Positions 12,275 to 24,532 are shown, counted from the first letter of the stretch. The stretch is DNA of 64,000 nt from Ridgeia piscesae (GCA_025642075.2 JAODUO010000114.1:1-64000), one strand, 5' to 3'. Made by a program: numbers and translations. The notes: a model not told the origin generated them from the sequence alone.

Positions 12275-13122
12275 AGTGGCTATACGTCCGGATACGGACA
12301 AATAGCATATGTCGGCCCCCAGGCTATTTGTCCGGACACATTTCTTGCTGGAGTTGCAATCAGCAACAAGAGCGCTCTAGAAAGGGAGGGCCTATGGACT
12401 TTATGTCAGATATGTCCTAGACAATATGTCCTAAATTGATTATTAAATAATTACTGTCAATCTGGAATTGTATATAATTTGGTCTATGTTTGTATGTAAA
12501 AGTAAATTCTTATATAGTGCAGTATCCAGTTTTTAGGATTGCGCAAAGCACTTTACACATTACTCCCTGGTAGACCTGTTCAATAAAATATTTCCCCATA
12601 TTTCTACAAAAAAGGAAATAGACAAGTAAAATAAAGGCCTAAAGTAAAACAAGGCTACAAATGTGTAGCTTGGCTCCCATTTGTGCCAAGTAAATGGCCC
12701 GCCAGTTGAACACGTGAATAAAAACTTGCCGTATTGCGACTATTTCAGAAGAAACAGTTGGTATTTAAATCTACATACAAACATGCCTTCTTAATCAATA
12801 GCATAGCACCTACGCTTGTGCGAAGTACTGCATTACATCTAACGATATGTCCGGACAAATAGTGCGATGTTGGGCTATTTGTATTTATCCAGTCAAATAG
12901 CGCATACGCAAACATGGGCTATTTGTCCATATCCGGACGAATAGCGCATATGCAAACATACGAGCTATTTGTCCGTATCCGGACGAATAGCGTATACACA
13001 AACATGAGCTATTTGTCTGTATCTGGATAAATAGCGTATATGCAAACATGAGCTATTTTTGTGTGTATCTGGACGAATAGTCCCCCAGGCTATGCGTCCG
13101 TACCCGGACAAATAGCCAAATC
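12275..13122. repeat. Element built from ~56-bp hairpin units
   Basis: Five or six degenerate direct copies between 12895 and 13122 of a unit containing gctatttgtccgtatccgga followed by cgaatagc. Each unit is a dyad: GCTATTTGTCCG pairs with CGGACGAATAGC across a TATC loop. Related single motifs occur at 12275-12345 and 12848-12885, and both ends read ggctat(a/g)cgtccg, so the whole may be one transposable element with repeats near its right end. Sequence between about 12360 and 12840 is AT-rich with nothing recognisable. Confidence 0.7.
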
Positions 13123-13397
13123 CAAGATATACAACAGGCAAAAGCCTACCAGCCCTCGTACACGATGATGATACTGTATATAATGTCAATAAATTCCCAT
13201 GCCACGAATGTTGTACTTATCTTAAACATAGCCTTAAAGCAGACAAGGACCTGTAAATAAGACTGTATGTATGTAGTGTAACTGTAAGAACAGGAACATT
13301 CCAGAAGGTGTTAGCTTAAGTAATGACGTAACAGAAAGGCTAGGGAAGTAGAATATAGCATGCATAAGTGCCCATGAGGGTTTTGCTATTGAAGTGT

Positions 13398-14708
13398 CTA
13401 CGCGTACGTGAGCCGTATCTTTAGACCCGTGGCCTAACCGTACGTGAGGATGCGCGCGTATCCTGTTTTTCAATTCTGCGCAAGCATGCTGCGTCTGTCT
13501 CGTCGCATCGGAATTACATGAGGGAGCGGTTTTTTCGACATTGTTAGATTTACTGACTGCCATAGGGCTATATATGTCAACTTGCGAAAAAATAACACGC
13601 ACAAAATTTCACGTATATTTAGAACCAAGTGCCAAAATAGCTTCCGTTCATACGTACATCAACATGCATGTGCGGAAAAAACTCACGTACTTTTATATTT
13701 GTTTGCTAAAGATACGTCATGCACCCGCGAACAAATCACCGAGGCCTACTTTTAGATCCGAGTTCTAAAGATACGGCAATAGGGCCTGCAAGTGGGTCAC
13801 GATACATGGCGTGACTCCACGCGACTGGAGCTTATTGGGGACTAAGCGAGACTAATTGGGGACTGGACACAAGAATAATATTCTAACGATGGATGACAGT
13901 TTCCGATTGATGAATAATAGGAAAATCAGTTCATAAATATCTTGTTATACGTTTATCTTAAATGTCCGATTTAATATTGAGTTTATCACACTATCATAGA
14001 CACATGGCGATTTACGTAGTGCAGATAATCGACACGATGCTAGACTGTATGTGTCTTTTATGGAATTTGCGTTTTACCTTGCTGTACGTTGTGGTTTCGA
14101 TAAGCACTTATATATGACAAGTTGTCTAAATGCACATAATCATAACAAATGTATACGTTTGGCCCAAACAGGTTGTACTGCACGAAAACTGGCACTCTTC
14201 ATTATTAGTCAAGATCGCCAAACACAAGTACTTGCCGCTATTGCCATGGAAACCACCATAATAATCGATTAAAATTCATGATTTCCGTGATCATTATCAC
14301 CGGCAAAATGTTCCACTGCTTCTGCGTGTAATAATCCTTTGGACAATATAACTAAAATACGCTATTTCGGGACAGTGCGATTATTACGACCAAAACAAAG
14401 TCCTATAAGTTAACATGGAGTATATGGACCTCCTGCCCCAGCCTCGTTTTCGAGCGCGAGACTTGCACCCCCTATAGAGCTTATCTACATAAACATGCAT
14501 GTGCGGGGAAACTTTTGGAACCGACACCTACTAAAGATAAGGCTCACGTCTAGAAATCATGCGCATGCGCTTATCGAATGCTGTACCTTAGATAAACGAT
14601 GCTAAAAATGTACAGCTCACGTAACCGAAAATAATAGCATACGCATGCGCTGTATGAATGCCGTACTTTTAGACTGGCGGCCTAAACGTACGGCTCACGT
14701 ACGCGTAG
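13398..14708. mobile_element. TIR-bounded element, superfamily unknown
   Basis: Left end ctacgcgtacgtgagccgt at 13398 is matched by the reverse complement acggctcacgtacgcgtag ending at 14708, a perfect 19-bp inverted repeat. Internal related motifs (ttagac...ggcctaa...cgtac) occur at both ends. It encloses copy A of the ~650-bp repeat at 13781. No transposase frame or clear target-site duplication was found. Confidence 0.6.
13781..14475 (+). repeat. Copy A of a ~650-bp dispersed repeat
   Basis: Starts agggcctgcaagtgggtcac and ends gcgcgagacttgcaccccct. Two more copies follow in the same orientation at 15291 and 19569. It carries a 73-codon open frame (14051-14272) whose relatives are open in all three copies, but the differences between copies are mostly amino-acid changing, so I do not call it a gene. 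Confidence 0.85.
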
Positions 14709-15290
14709 CCACTGCCTTTTGTTTTGCTATAACCCTTGACTTTTGACAGCAACTTCTTCTTCATTGTCTTCTTCCTATACACGCCTAATCACAACTTGCT
14801 GAGGATATATCATAAAACTAAGACATAATACTGCAGGCGGCAGATAGAAAGGAAAACTAAAAACAAATTTGTCTTTACGTGCAATATGTCTGCTATTACT
14901 CACATCTTCAATAACACCTGCCATTATTCAGATTTTTTTATAAACTAGTAAAATAACGTCACACGCAACCAGTATAACTACCACTACAACTACAACTCGT
15001 CAACAACGTCCATGCCCGATTTCAGTGCGGTATTTATGCAGAAGACGCGGAGCAATTTGTATTCGAGTTTCGTATTTCAAAAAAACTGTATTGATAAAAC
15101 TAAAAAAAAAATGTATATGTGTACTGATGAACATTCAAATAGCTTAAATGTTTCTGTAACTTTCATTGTACTCCCGCATGTGAATAATACGCAATAAATC
15201 GATCAAATATGTATATATATGAGTTGTCGATTAGTTTTGTTCTCATAATCCAGTTTCCAATAGTGGCGCCACAAGCGCTCACCAATCTTA

Positions 15291-15938
15291 TAGGGCCTGC
15301 AAGTGGGTCACGATACATGGCGTGACTCCGCGCGACTGGAGCTGGGGACTAAGCGAGACTAATTGGGGACTGGACATAAGAATAATATTCTAACGATGGA
15401 TGACAGTTGTAGCTTCCGACTGATGAATACCAGGGAAATCAGTTCATAAATATCTTGTGTTATACGTTTCGTATCTTAAATGTCCGATTTAATATTGGGT
15501 TTATCACACTATCATAGACACATAGTCATATAGCGATTTACGTAATGCAGATAATCGACACGATGCTAGGCTGTATGTCTTTTACGGGATTTGCGTTTTA
15601 CATTGCTGTACGTTGTGGTTTCGATAAGCACTTATATCTGACAAGTTGTCTAAACGCACATAATCATAACACATGTATACGTATGGCCCAAACAGGTTGT
15701 ACTTCCCGAAAATTGGCACTCTTCATTATTAGTCAAGATCGCCCAACTTGTACTTGACGCTATTGCAATGGCAACCACCATAATAATCGATTAAAATTCA
15801 TGATTTCCGTGATCATTGTCACCGGCAAAATGTTCCATTGCTTCTGCTTGTAATAATCCTTCGGACAATATAACTGAAATATACGCTATTTCGGGACAGT
15901 TCGATTATTACGAACAAAACAAAACAAAGTCCTATATA
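15291..15938 (+). repeat. Copy B of the ~650-bp dispersed repeat
   Basis: Same start as copy A, with indels. Its open frame (15545-15757) differs from copy A at several codons (for example Leu/Ile, Met/Leu, Lys/Thr, Ala/Ser), with few silent changes. It lacks the distal tggagtatatggacctcctg segment shared by A and C. Confidence 0.85.
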
Positions 15939-16580
15939 TAAAATGTCATGAACACATTCATAATTGTGTCTCCTTTGTCTGGATGTATGTTTCACCTATT
16001 AAAAACAGGAAACTGTTATTGGTAATTGTGTTGTGAAATCGTGAAAAATGAGTGTTTTGATGCTTTATTGGCTTTAATAATAAAGGAATGCAAATGCTAT
16101 GTTGTGAATGTTCTTATTTTAACAACTTGTTGTTTCCTTGTCTGTTGGACTTCCTTATAAGAACATATGTAGTTGTTAACTTGTTTCTTCATTAGATCTT
16201 CTACCTGTTGTAAGTCACCAGTACTGTTTCATCAGCCTGGACATTGGGGATCCAAGGGAGAAGTTGACATGAAGTTGACATCCAAGAGAGAAGTTGACAT
16301 GCATTCACCAAATAATGTAGTTTTATAAAGATAATTAACTTGTCATGTGGATTACCTGGTAATCAATTGATTTAAAAAATTTGCTTTGTAATTAAGGGTA
16401 AATACTAATGTCTCAGTTTCAGTTGTTGGTTCAATTCCAACTGGTATGCCTTTGTGCACAAATACCCCTGGTATGGGCTTATTGACCGAAACATTGCATT
16501 TACCCTTGTAATTATGCTGATATTCATGTGAAAGTTGTATCAGATCAGTAACAACTGTAGCCAAATTCCGCCATTGGGTC

Positions 16581-17894
16581 ATTCCATGTCAAATCAATCA
16601 CTTTTTGGCCAGTTTTGCATCACCCTACTCCAAATTTAATGAAATTTAGTACAGTTGTTGGTTCACATGAGTATATCAAAATAAAAAATAAAATAAAAAA
16701 TCTAGGTCAAGTACAGTAATGCCTGTAACTCTGCTATTAATAAAGCTAGAGAAACAAAAATATATCATTGGAAAGCCAATACACATGTGCATTATTAAAA
16801 CAACAGTAAAGAATGTTGTAATTTTAGAAATTTGACCTTTTACCTCAGATACCCATAAATGTATCCTCTGATTTTGCTAATATTTTGTAGACAGTATCCT
16901 ATACTATTGCAGAAGAGTCCCTGAAAATATTAGAGTGGGGCAGTGGGCAAATAATAAGTTTCAGAGATACATTAAATTAAGTACATCCGTGGATGAAAAA
17001 TTGCACAACGATAGCACTGTATAACCTGTGCAATACAAACATACAGCACAATCTCTGATGTATAAATCCATATATGTATATATATGCTCACTATTTATTG
17101 TTATGCAATTATCCATCAGAGGGACAAGATCATGCACATATAAATTTTGTCTGTAATGTTATGTGATTTATGGCATACAGAGCAATATTAAAGCATACAA
17201 ATGTCCAACTTGTATTGCATAATACATATGGTAAGCATTGCAAATTGAATTGTATTAACAGTTGATCAGCTTCATGTGTGATGATTTCAATTTCATTAGA
17301 CTGAAAGATAATGTCAATTGTTCTGAAAAAGGTGAAATAATGAAATGTATCATTAGTGAGCACATATACATATATCATTTACACATCAGAGACTATGCTG
17401 TATGTTCGTATTGGGTTATACGATGCTATCCTGGTGCAGTTTTTCATCCCGGGTGTACTTAATTTAATGTATCTCTGAACATTATTATTTGTCCACTCTA
17501 ATATGTTTAAGGACTCTTCTACAATGGTATAGGATATTGTGTACAAAATATTAGCAAAATCAGAAGATACCTATTTTGGGTATCTGAGGTTAAAGGTCAA
17601 ATTTCAAAAATTACAACATTCTTATTTACACTAATGTTTTAATAATTATGTGTGCATGTTGTTTGGCTTTCCAATGATATATTGTTTGTTTCTCTGCTTT
17701 TTTATAGCAGAGTTACTGGCATTAATGTAGCAGTCAGTATGCGATTTAGGTCAAAGTTCAGTGACCTATATCTTCAGTGATACTTGACCTAGATTTTTTT
17801 TTATTTTGATATTCTTGCATGAGCCAACAACTGTACTAAATTTCCTCAAAATTGGAGTCGGGTAATGTTTTGAGTGATTGATTTGACATGGAAT
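16581..17894. mobile_element. 1.3-kb long-inverted-repeat (foldback) element
   Basis: The left arm (about 16581-17110) and right arm (about 17360-17894) are near reverse complements over ~530 bp. Ends are attccatgtcaaatcaatca and tgattgatttgacatggaat. Matching internal phrases include agatacattaaattaagtac on the left against gtacttaatttaatgtatct on the right. The right arm has a ~60-bp insertion (gcagtcagtatgcg...) that the left arm lacks. Open frames inside are by-products of the repeat. No target duplication was seen. Confidence 0.85.
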
Positions 17895-18572
17895 TTTAAA
17901 TTCATGCCTTCATAACCACCATAGCTCCCTGCTGTATACATAATATCTATTGAAAAATTATATGCGTCTTATCGATTTTGATATTGACCAACTGTTTTGC
18001 ATGGATGTGCCTCTCAGCATGATTTCTAAGGATTTTGGCACAATAGAAGTTATATACTATTTACTATTATTAATATCAGCATTTAATGGGATACCCAAAA
18101 GGGAGTTTTCGTCCTGTCGGGTGGAATCTGTTATACTAACAGATTACAAATACCTCTTGTGCATGGTACACCATTGCAGCATCTATATATGTTATATCAT
18201 TAAGCATGCATGGGCATTGATCGGTGTGGGATGAGGGTGATGTGTCCCCCCACTTTTTAGCTTGAGTGGGACTGCATAGGAAATGTCCCCTTCACCTCTT
18301 CAGTCCAGAAAAAAATCTGTCTCCTCTCTCCTATTTCATAAGCCCCTACATAGGTCTAGTAGCTAACAATAATAAACTCATGATATGAAATTCCCACTAC
18401 CCAGAGGAAAATCTACTAGATAAATTGCTTGGTTGAACAGAGAATGCAACTTGATATTACTTCAACATATTAATAGGCAGCCTGCTGGATACTTGAATTT
18501 CGAGTCTGTTATCTGTCCTTTAATTAAGGATTTGACCAAACAATCATAAAGTTGTGTTGATCATACACTTTT

Positions 18573-18574
<2 letters not shown>

Positions 18575-18649
<75 letters not shown>

Positions 18650-18767
18650 ATTGGTCCCCATATATAATATATTATATACACACACATATATATAAATTAA
18701 ATATATATATGTAAATATATACATATTATTATTTTATGTATACATATATATATATATATTATTATAT

Positions 18768-18838
<71 letters not shown>
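18575..18838. repeat. Two (TA)n microsatellites with AT-rich spacer
   Basis: Near-pure TA tracts at about 18575-18648 and 18734-18838, separated by AT-rich sequence including a short acacacac run. They can form cruciforms and are likely slippage-prone. Confidence 0.95.
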
Positions 18839-19234
18839 CAAGTTTGTTTGATTGTCGGATGGTCCCTCCAATACAAAATCCTGGCTACACCACTGGAATG
18901 AATGTACTTTTGACAAGATTGACATCAGGCGTTTACATGCATTTGTTCGTGGAGGGGTAATCAAATAGCCATCTCCCAATAAAACGAAGCAGGACACCGC
19001 GACTGTGCATATAGACAGCGCCACGCGTCACCTATTGCTATAGCCTCGATACTAATTATAACATCGACTGACGAAAAACAACGCTCTAAATAACACAACA
19101 CGTTCGAGTGAGTGAAAATGATCACATAAGTTAATCCATTTTTTATTTAAGATGTGCGTGATAATAATATTATTTCAATACTTGATGTATTACTAACGGA
19201 AACTACGTTAGTAACAAAGGCGAATCCTGGCCTG

Positions 19235-19277
19235 GTACGAATCTGGGACCGCTACCGTCGCGGTCCCAGATTCGTAC
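19235..19277. repeat. Perfect 18-bp inverted repeat, 7-base loop
   Basis: GTACGAATCTGGGACCGC at 19235-19252 and its exact reverse complement at 19260-19277 around taccgtc. A partial third copy (gacgaatctgggacc) follows at about 19291-19305. Probably part of a transposon end. Confidence 0.85.
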
Positions 19278-19354
19278 GAATCCTGGACTGGACGAATCTG
19301 GGACCACCACAGCGGCAATGTTGGGTATTTTCTTTTCGGACTGGCTATTAGCAT

Positions 19355-19421
19355 AGCAGCTCTGCGAATAAGGTCACACTCGTCACTATTCGCAGAGCAG
19401 TGACGTCACTGCTCTGCGAAT
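19355..19421. repeat. Palindrome cluster with a CRE core
   Basis: 19388-19421 is a perfect 34-bp palindrome centred on TGACGTCA (19401-19408), the consensus cAMP-response element, flanked by tattcgcagagc and its complement. A further inverted pair, ctctgcgaata at about 19361 and tattcgcagag at about 19387, makes a second hairpin sharing an arm. tattcgcaaagct recurs at 19444. The layout looks like a transposon terminus rather than a promoter, because no exon is nearby. Confidence 0.75.
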
Positions 19422-19568
19422 TAAGAGAAAACATAGTTGCTATTATTCGCAAAGCTGGTGGGAATGGGTTTACTGTATTGCATAATTAGAACTCAGTGCA
19501 TGTGTTCATAGAGTTTTTTTCCTAAATACCATTATGTCTTAACAATGACGAGGTGAACGGCGCGGATA

Positions 19569-20216
19569 ATAGGGCCACAAGAATAATATTCTAACGATGG
19601 ATGACAGTTGTAGCTTCCGACTGATGAAATCTAGGAAAACCAGTTCATAAATATCTTGTGTTATACGATTCTTATCTTAAATGTCCGATTTAATATTGAG
19701 TTTACCACACTATTATAGACACATAGCGATTTACGTAGTGCAGATAATCGACACGACGCTAGGCCGTATGTGTTTTTACGGGATTTGCGTTTTACATTGC
19801 TGTACGTTGTGGTTTCGATAAGCACTTATATATGACACGTTGTCTAAATGCACATAATCATAACACATGTATACGTTTGGCCCAAACAGGTTGTACTGCA
19901 CGAAAACTGGCACTCTTCATTATTAGTCAAGATCGCCAAACACAAGACCTGACAAGTACTTGCCGCTATTGCCATGGCAACCACCATAATAATCGATTAA
20001 AATTCATGATTTCCGTGATCATTGTCACCGGCAAAGTGTGCCACTGCTTCTGCTTGTAATAATCTTTCGGACAATATAACTGAAATACGCTATTTCGGGA
20101 CAGTTCGATTATTACGACCAAAACAAAGTCCTATATGTTAACATGGAGTATATGGACCTCCTGCTCCCAACTGCCCCAGCCTCGTTTTCGCGCGCGAGAC
20201 TTGCGCGCCGTATACC
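19569..20216 (+). repeat. Copy C of the ~650-bp dispersed repeat
   Basis: Begins atagggcc and then jumps to acaagaataatattctaacg, so about 95 bases present in A and B are missing. The open frame at 19832-20059 matches the A frame closely. It ends with the same tggagtatatggacctcctg and gcgcgagacttg segment as A. Confidence 0.85.
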
Positions 20217-20224
20217 GTAAGCGG

Positions 20225-20290
20225 CATGAGTAATGTAGTGGTTAGCATAGTTAGTGGCCTGGGTTCAATTCCCCGTAACGGCAGTTATAT
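20225..20290 (+). repeat. Possible tRNA-like SINE head
   Basis: tgtagtggttagca resembles an RNA polymerase III A box, and gggttcaattcccc about 35 bases later resembles a B box. The stretch is too short and mis-paired to be a tRNA. The AT-rich tail after it (ataataataaagctttattg) fits a degraded SINE or retroposon tail. Weak call. Confidence 0.35.
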
Positions 20291-20569
20291 TATTTGCAAT
20301 TGCTATACTCGTATTTTTTATATAATAATAATAAAGCTTTATTGCCATTTTCAACATGTTAAATTGGAATTTAGTCTGGCGTTGACTAAACATAGTGCCT
20401 ATATATACAATAAAATTAAATATGGCAAATAAATATATAATATACAGTGTACATAATATGTTCTTTAAAATGATAAAAAGATAACATTTTATCTATTAAA
20501 TAAATAACATATCTCAGATATCTAATATAATAATAGATTATCTATTTAAGACTAAATGTGTTAAGCTAG

Positions 20570-20570
<1 letters not shown>

Positions 20571-20653
<83 letters not shown>
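20571..20653. repeat. (TA)n microsatellite
   Basis: About 40 uninterrupted TA units. Confidence 0.95.
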
Positions 20654-20656
<3 letters not shown>

Positions 20657-20849
20657 TCATTCTGGTAAGGCTGCTACAGTACGTGGGAAAAATGTATTTC
20701 TAAAGCGATTTGTTTTTGTACGGATGCTTCTAAAACGTTTGCCTGACGGTAAAGTATTCGAACAGATGATGGGCGGGGTGAGTTTGGTCTGAGATTATTA
20801 TATTTCTTGACTACATTGATAAATAATATAAATTACAGCACTGCCACCT

Positions 20850-21590
20850 TTGTTGTACGGAACTGAACTACGGGAAATCAACTACTTTCCTTGTCCTGTC
20901 ACTTAATCTTCAGCAGTTTCTTAAGGCATGCAACCCACATGAAAGTGATTTAGCGTCCTGGCATCATGCATGACAACTGTTCACAGCCCCGTCCAGATTT
21001 CACATGCATACAAGTATGACGGAAGGATGGCCGCGCTGCGTAGACTTTCACTTCAGCTTCGTGGACACTGTAATTCCTCACCATTCTCAGACATTTTGGC
21101 GGAGCCTCCCAAATATTGTACTGGCTTTAGCAATTAATCCTAGGGTCGACTTCGTCAGAAATATGCACAGCCTGCAAGAGGGTGCTCCCAATATTTCGTT
21201 CATCCTATTCACAGCGTTGAGCCTTTACTATTGTTTGTGATGATAAGTTCAATGCACGGTATGCCAGTCTTTTTTGGCGAGATGATGAGACCAAAGTTCG
21301 CATAAACCTTTACAAACAGGTCCATGTACACCATGCGACATTTCTGCTTCCTTGCTGCCGATTAGGACGCAGCCATGCATCCACGAAGAGAAGATGACCC
21401 ACTGTTACATCGTGTATCTTGCTCTTTGCCGGAAGCCTCCTGACGTTGAACAGTTTTCCATCCATGCGAAGGCAGAGGTCAACGTCCACATTGCTGTCGT
21501 GTCCATGGGGGTGGCATAATTATAATACAGGCTGAAAAATATAGGTAGTCTACGAGCAAAAACACAAATTAACATACCTTGCTTCACCTA
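20850..21590 (-). mobile_element. RTE-like LINE reverse-transcriptase fragment
   Basis: On the - strand, a frame near 21520-21360 reads RMDGKLFNVRRLPAKSK, then HLLFVDA where active reverse transcriptases carry FADD. The catalytic motif is therefore mutated and the frame shifts just after it. Further downstream, pieces such as YACEIWT (about 21005) and RTLNHFHVGCM (about 20935) match the usual order after the catalytic site. Frameshifts and stops throughout: a dead fragment. Confidence 0.75.
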
Positions 21591-21978
21591 TATAGCCCGT
21601 TTGTGACTTGGAAGTGGCGGAGGTCTTGCTTCGCGGAGGTCTTGCCTTGATCTTGATTCGAACTCGGGCCAATATATGTCAATAAATGTATCTAGTTAGG
21701 CAAATTCGGCTATCATTATTTTCCATAAGCCATCACGGCACACGGAGTTAAGAGCCTTGCTGAGATTCACAAAAGTGGTTTAGAAATCTGTATATAATGT
21801 TGATTTAGGACACTTTTCCCGGAGTTATCTGGCAGCATGCAGAGGTCACAGCCATCGTGCCATGTTCTATCCTAAAGCCACATGGGCTCTCTGGTAACAT
21901 GCCTTGAAGAAAATGTACAAATAGGCGGTTGAGCAAGATTCTCGCAAGGACTTCGCCTGTGAATTGTTATCACTGCAC

Positions 21979-22071
21979 TGACGATTTCCCCTTTGCTTGT
22001 ACGGATGGCTGACGATTTCGCCTTCGCTTGTACAGGTAGCTGACGATTTCTCCTTCGCTTGCACAGCTAGA
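21979..22071. repeat. Three tandem 31-bp units
   Basis: Units starting tgacgatttc at 21979, 22010 and 22041, each continuing with ccctt/gccttc/tccttc and gcttgtac or gcttgcac. The open - strand frame across it is a by-product. Confidence 0.9.
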
Positions 22072-23089
22072 TTGATTATTGATGCTTCTTTGAACTCTTG
22101 AGTGATACGTTTCTAGCTGAGCCCACATTCCATCATAGTCAGTTAGTTTCGCCGAGGGCCCCTAGCGCCTTCTACTAATTCCTTACTAATGTTTTTGCTT
22201 TAATCACCATGCACTATATATAGTCGCCGGGTGTATACGTGTTTATAACAATACATTACATATGTGTAAATGGAGATTGTTTAGGACAAAATCGCTGCGG
22301 CCAGAAACCAGAAACTAAAAAATGTACGATGAAATACACAGAGGCCCAATTGTGGTGTCCATTTTTACAGCTTGGCGGAGTTTTCGTTCACGCATGCATG
22401 ATAAAAGCATGTAAACGAAGCCCTACATGTGATAATAGCTGACGATCAATGGTTGTCTACAGTAATCACATCTTCATAAACAATATGTACACTGATCAAA
22501 ATTTGTTTGACGATTTCATAAACACAGAAGTTCTATTGTCCTAGCTTTACTGTGCGTCTATAACAAGTAGCTGCCATAATATTATATCATAAAAATATTA
22601 TTATAGCAGCTACTTAATTGTTATATTTTAATATTATTAAAAACAAATTGTGTAACTCACGTTAAACTTGGACAAGTTTAACACAACTATAATATAGTCT
22701 GTATGTGTTTAAAACAGATTATAATTGTATTTAAAATACATTTGTCAATGCACTATACTAGTAGAAAAGAGTTCGCGCCAACACCGGCGTCTAAAAACGG
22801 ATTCACGTGGTAAGATAATATAAGTGTAGGCCCTTATATGACCCAATTTCAGGAAACTATTTTGGTCAAAATAAAACAGACGTGTGAAATGGTTCAGGAC
22901 AGATGGTCGGTTAACGCTTAACATTCGGATTCCGGTTGTCTGGACAGATTGGTGCTCCCTATATGATTATGACAAATATATTCAGTTTGTTATTAATTTA
23001 TAAAATGCTACCGAAGTTAAACGCCTGGGTATAAAATCACATACATACGGTGGATGCGTCCTATTTAGTTTGTAAACACTTTTTTGATT
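22072..23089. other. No gene recognised; one imperfect hairpin
   Basis: Mostly unique AT-rich sequence. An imperfect hairpin at about 22566-22614 has arms aagtagctgc and gcagctactt extended by AT pairs. Short open frames, including a cysteine-containing one at 22239-22442, match no family I recognise. Confidence 0.5.
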
Positions 23090-23353
23090 GGGTTAGCATG
23101 ACCTTTCACGTGACCTCGATTTAGAAATTCCCGGACGGTTCCTACTGTTGTGAAGTTCCATGGATTTGTATATATCTGGACTAATTTCTCACGGAATATA
23201 GTGATCACCGAAGCGATTGTGGAATACATTTTCTTACAGACTCTCACGGAATAAAATTCAGTGCCGTATAATGTTTAAGAAATTCATGACAGTAGAAAGA
23301 GTAGGGTTCGTCGGATGATACTGACTGTTGATGTTCTGAACTGATTTTTCAAC
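23090..23353 (+). promoter_or_regulatory. Promoter-like region of a possible gene starting at 23354
   Basis: Contains tttcacgtgacctcg (E-box/CLEAR-like CACGTGAC) near 23104-23118. It ends in caacatggcggctg, which matches the YY1 element AANATGGCGGC placed across the start codon, as in many animal housekeeping genes. No TATA box was seen. Inferred from motifs. Confidence 0.45.
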
Positions 23354-23386
23354 ATGGCGGCTGAACTTGGGCCCCCCTACTATCAG
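23354..23386 (+). CDS. Candidate first coding exon (11 codons), gene not recognised
   Basis: ATG at 23354 in a strong context (aacATGG), 11 codons reading MAAELGPPYYQ, then CAG and the donor gttggt at 23387, phase 0. The Pro/Tyr-rich start fits several membrane and trafficking proteins, and I cannot choose among them. I found no matching second exon in the following 40 kb, most of which is transposon sequence, so the intron may be very long or the exon false. The YY1-like start context is the main support. Confidence 0.4.
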
Positions 23387-23809
23387 GTTGGTACTTCGTT
23401 TTTAAATCCATTACCCTCGTCGTGTTTGTTTTAGCCGCCCGGTAGCGTTCTCATACACCATTACTAGTATGAAATCTCCAGCAACTTTTTACGTTTATAA
23501 TGCCGTATGATGACCTACATTTGGACGTCTAAAAAGTCGGTGTTCGAAGTCAACTTAATTTTTGTTCTCCCGTTTTCTAACTCGGTTCAGGTGACGGTTG
23601 ACGTTGTTAGTCCTGTACTGACTACCACTATCTGTGTAAAAGGGAAATATGTGATTTAAAAAAAATGAACGATTGATAATATTAATTAGGCCTATTAGTA
23701 AGCGTAAAGCTAAGTGGTATTGTGTTGCTAAGTTTTTAAAGTTTTGTCATGAATGCAAATTCAGCTTCATTGGCATTGCATGCTGGTACTGGTAGTCTGG
23801 TAGGTAAGT

Positions 23810-24488
23810 CGGATGATTCGGCCCAAAACACGCTCAGCCCATTGGGCTGAATCGTCTGTTTCTGCAATCGTTGAAATTCGGTTTGCTTGCGCTCGCATGG
23901 GCCGAATCAACTGTATGTGCAACAGGTGCTGGCGAGCTACATGAGCCGAATCGTCCGTCCTGTCTGTGATGCGACCTGTAATCTGACGACTTTTCTATAT
24001 ATATATATATATTATTTTTAGTACATGTTAATTATTGAGTATTATTCGGAAAATTATCTTATCAATCTTACTTTTGCTGTGTTACGATATTTCGTATATA
24101 ATATCAGTATGTGATAATATTTATCTGTCCTACTTCGATTTGCATATTCTTTGCGGCATGAACCTCTTTTGGCATATTCTTTCATTGTGTATGATATATA
24201 ACACCTTCTACAGCGTTTGTCACACATTGCGTAAGTTCAGATGAGATGTAGTCAAACGATTACATCAAGGTTTTGAGCACAAACAATATGCTCAACATTT
24301 TCAATTAGATTAGCACAGGCCATTGTTTATTAGGATGTCTTTAGTGCTAGTGCAATCAAATAACAAATAAATACACATTGTAAGGGTGTTATCCCAAAGG
24401 GAACCCATTGCAAACAATATAGACATGGTAAGGCAGATCAAGGAATTAATTCATTATACTATAACACATGTGCATTTTATACATACAT

Positions 24489-24532
<44 letters not shown>

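Noticed and set aside
12895..13122. CRISPR-like array
   Set aside because: Repeats are tandem without unique spacers of constant length, and the genome is animal.
14051..14272. 73-codon frame as a real small gene
   Set aside because: Copies at 15545 and 19832 differ mainly by amino-acid replacements, with few silent changes, so there is no sign of purifying selection.
20225..20290. A functional tRNA gene
   Set aside because: A- and B-box-like motifs are present, but no full cloverleaf, anticodon stem or acceptor pairing can be drawn.
22560..22620. microRNA-like hairpin
   Set aside because: Only the outer 10 bp pair perfectly; the rest is AT-rich and imperfect, and nothing indicates expression.
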